DNA of 33,547 bases from Candidatus Fermentithermobacillaceae bacterium. GTDB lineage: Bacteria > Bacillota > Sulfobacillia > Fermentithermobacillales > Fermentithermobacillaceae. How positions within the stretch are numbered: the first letter of the stretch is position 1; each line of letters starts with the position of its first letter. Position numbers and translations under genes: made by a program. The notes beneath the pieces are model-generated. The model saw only the letters and a program-made list of their open reading frames with translations. It was not told the DNA's origin and did no database searches. This document shows positions 32,748 to 33,547 of this stretch, in pieces. Location: NCBI GenBank assembly GCA_018052475.1, contig JAGPNG010000011.1:24672-58218 (forward strand), in the 5' to 3' direction.

Positions 32748-33482
32748 TTGAGCAATGACCGGATCGTAAGCACAAAAGATATAGAAGGTCTTCTTATATG
32801 TCTACCAGGCATTCAAAAAGCACGGGTTGTCGTTGACGATTGGGGCGCCATTAAAGAGATTCACATTTTGACTGGGCTAGATCGGAGTCCTAAGCAGATC
32901 GTAAGGGATGTAGAAAGCGCGCTCAAGGCTCAATGGAACATCACTTTGGATCGCCGAAAGGTATCTGTGGCCCAGGTGAGGACCAGGATCCCCCCTTCTG
33001 ACGACCGTTTGAGATTTGTGAGCCTAGAAGTGAAGACTGATGCGAAGAAGGGCACTAGCGAGGTATGCGTTTCCCTCGAACGTAATCACGAAGACGAGAT
33101 AGTTAGTTACACAGGAAGAAGCGAAGGAGATATAAGCCCTAGGTCGGTCCTATATGGGATTGCGCGTGCTACCTGTTTGGCAGCCAATCTTGCAATTCCA
33201 CCATCAAGCGAGATCTTTGTCGACGACGTCGAGGTGCTGAAAATAGGTCAGAAAGAAGCAGTGAACGTTTTGGTTGGGCTGTCAGGAGGAGGCGTTGAAT
33301 GCCAATACCTTCTCGGCGCTGCTTTGGTACGACGGGAAGTCGGCGAAGCCTGCGTTCGCGCTACCCTAGACGCGATTAACCGACGATTGGATGTTATAGA
33401 GGAAGCGAGTTCGTCGAATACTTCTAAGACCGTGCAAGAGAAGGTCCCGGAAAACGAGCCGTCTGAGCGCTCAGAAGTATGA
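32748..33482 (+). CDS. Conserved protein of unknown function after the Vor genes
   Basis: I do not recognise a named family. The 244 residues seem to hold two alpha/beta parts. The first (about 1-78) begins LPGIQKARVVVDDWGAIKEI and contains KQIVRDVESALKAQWNITLD then RRKVSVAQV, a pattern I recall from uncharacterised proteins of Firmicutes and Actinobacteria. The second (about 88-215) alternates strands and helices and ends GEACVRATLDAINRRLDVI, followed by a polar, Ser/Glu-rich tail. There is no signal peptide, membrane helix or metal motif. The start is TTG 32748, after GAGGGAA, 34 bases past the gamma-subunit gene, so it is probably in the same operon. A possible TATAAT at 32722 has no clear -35. 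Confidence 0.6.
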   Translation: MSNDRIVSTKDIEGLLICLPGIQKARVVVDDWGAIKEIHILTGLDRSPKQIVRDVESALKAQWNITLDRRKVSVAQVRTRIPPSDDRLRFVSLEVKTDAKKGTSEVCVSLERNHEDEIVSYTGRSEGDISPRSVLYGIARATCLAANLAIPPSSEIFVDDVEVLKIGQKEAVNVLVGLSGGGVECQYLLGAALVRREVGEACVRATLDAINRRLDVIEEASSSNTSKTVQEKVPENEPSERSEV

Positions 33483-33499
33483 AAATGCACAGACAAAAC

Positions 33500-33534
33500 A
33501 AGTGGCACTTTCACGCATTTGGAGAGTGCCACTT
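33500..33534 (-). terminator. Strong hairpin; possible terminator for a minus-strand gene to the right
   Basis: The 13-base arms 33500-33512 and 33522-33534 pair at 12 positions plus one G-T around a 9-base loop. On the plus strand no T run follows. On the minus strand the stem is followed by TTGTTTTGTC, so it could end transcription entering from a gene beyond the right edge. It may also stabilise the 3' end of the Vor operon mRNA. Confidence 0.5.
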
Positions 33535-33547
33535 ATGATGGAAGGAT

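Overview
The window reads as chromosomal DNA of an anaerobic Bacillota (Firmicutes, Clostridia-like) with roughly balanced base composition. The evidence is a Spo0A response regulator, the efp / Asp23-AmaP-DUF2273 / nusB / xseAB / ispA / dxs / nadK / argR / recN / spo0A backbone typical of that phylum, strong GGAGG-type ribosome binding sites, and oxygen-sensitive ferredoxin enzymes (NfnAB and a four-subunit 2-oxoacid:ferredoxin oxidoreductase). About half the genes appear to start with GTG or TTG. I see no rRNA, tRNA, CRISPR array, phage or insertion sequence.

Layout. (1) 1-1825: a minus-strand MEDS-domain sensor gene running off the left edge, divergent from a UDP-glucose 4-epimerase gene. 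(2) 1839-12093: a tandem glycine riboswitch with an overlapping terminator, then a nine-gene operon holding the complete glycine cleavage system (gcvT, gcvH, gcvPA, gcvPB, lpdA), serine hydroxymethyltransferase (glyA), and a lipoylation set: octanoyltransferase LipM and two radical SAM proteins that look like the split lipoyl synthase LipS1/LipS2. (3) 12255-14438: Xaa-Pro peptidase, EF-P and a zinc-ribbon protein of the CD1247 type, closed by a terminator. (4) 14550-18601: a promoter, then Asp23-family protein, AmaP, DUF2273 protein, NusB and the electron-bifurcating transhydrogenase NfnAB. (5) 18672-26938: xseA, xseB, ispA, dxs, nadK, argR, recN and spo0A. (6) 26961-33482: a BkdR-like sigma-54 activator, a sigma-54 promoter with two upstream palindromes, leucine dehydrogenase, a Vor-type 2-oxoacid:ferredoxin oxidoreductase, and one uncharacterised protein.

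How it works together. The first operon senses glycine and splits it to CO2, ammonia, NADH and methylene-tetrahydrofolate, with GlyA interconverting glycine and serine and the lipoyl cofactor for GcvH made by genes in the same transcript. The last operon deaminates branched-chain amino acids to 2-oxoacids and oxidises these to acyl-CoA with ferredoxin as acceptor. NfnAB can exchange that reduced ferredoxin plus NADH for NADPH. Together they suggest an amino-acid-fermenting or syntrophic lifestyle.

The most interesting points are the LipS-like pair beside its probable substrate GcvH, the complete sigma-54 control region at 28741-28878, and the absence of spoIIIA and spoIVB from their usual places although spo0A is intact.
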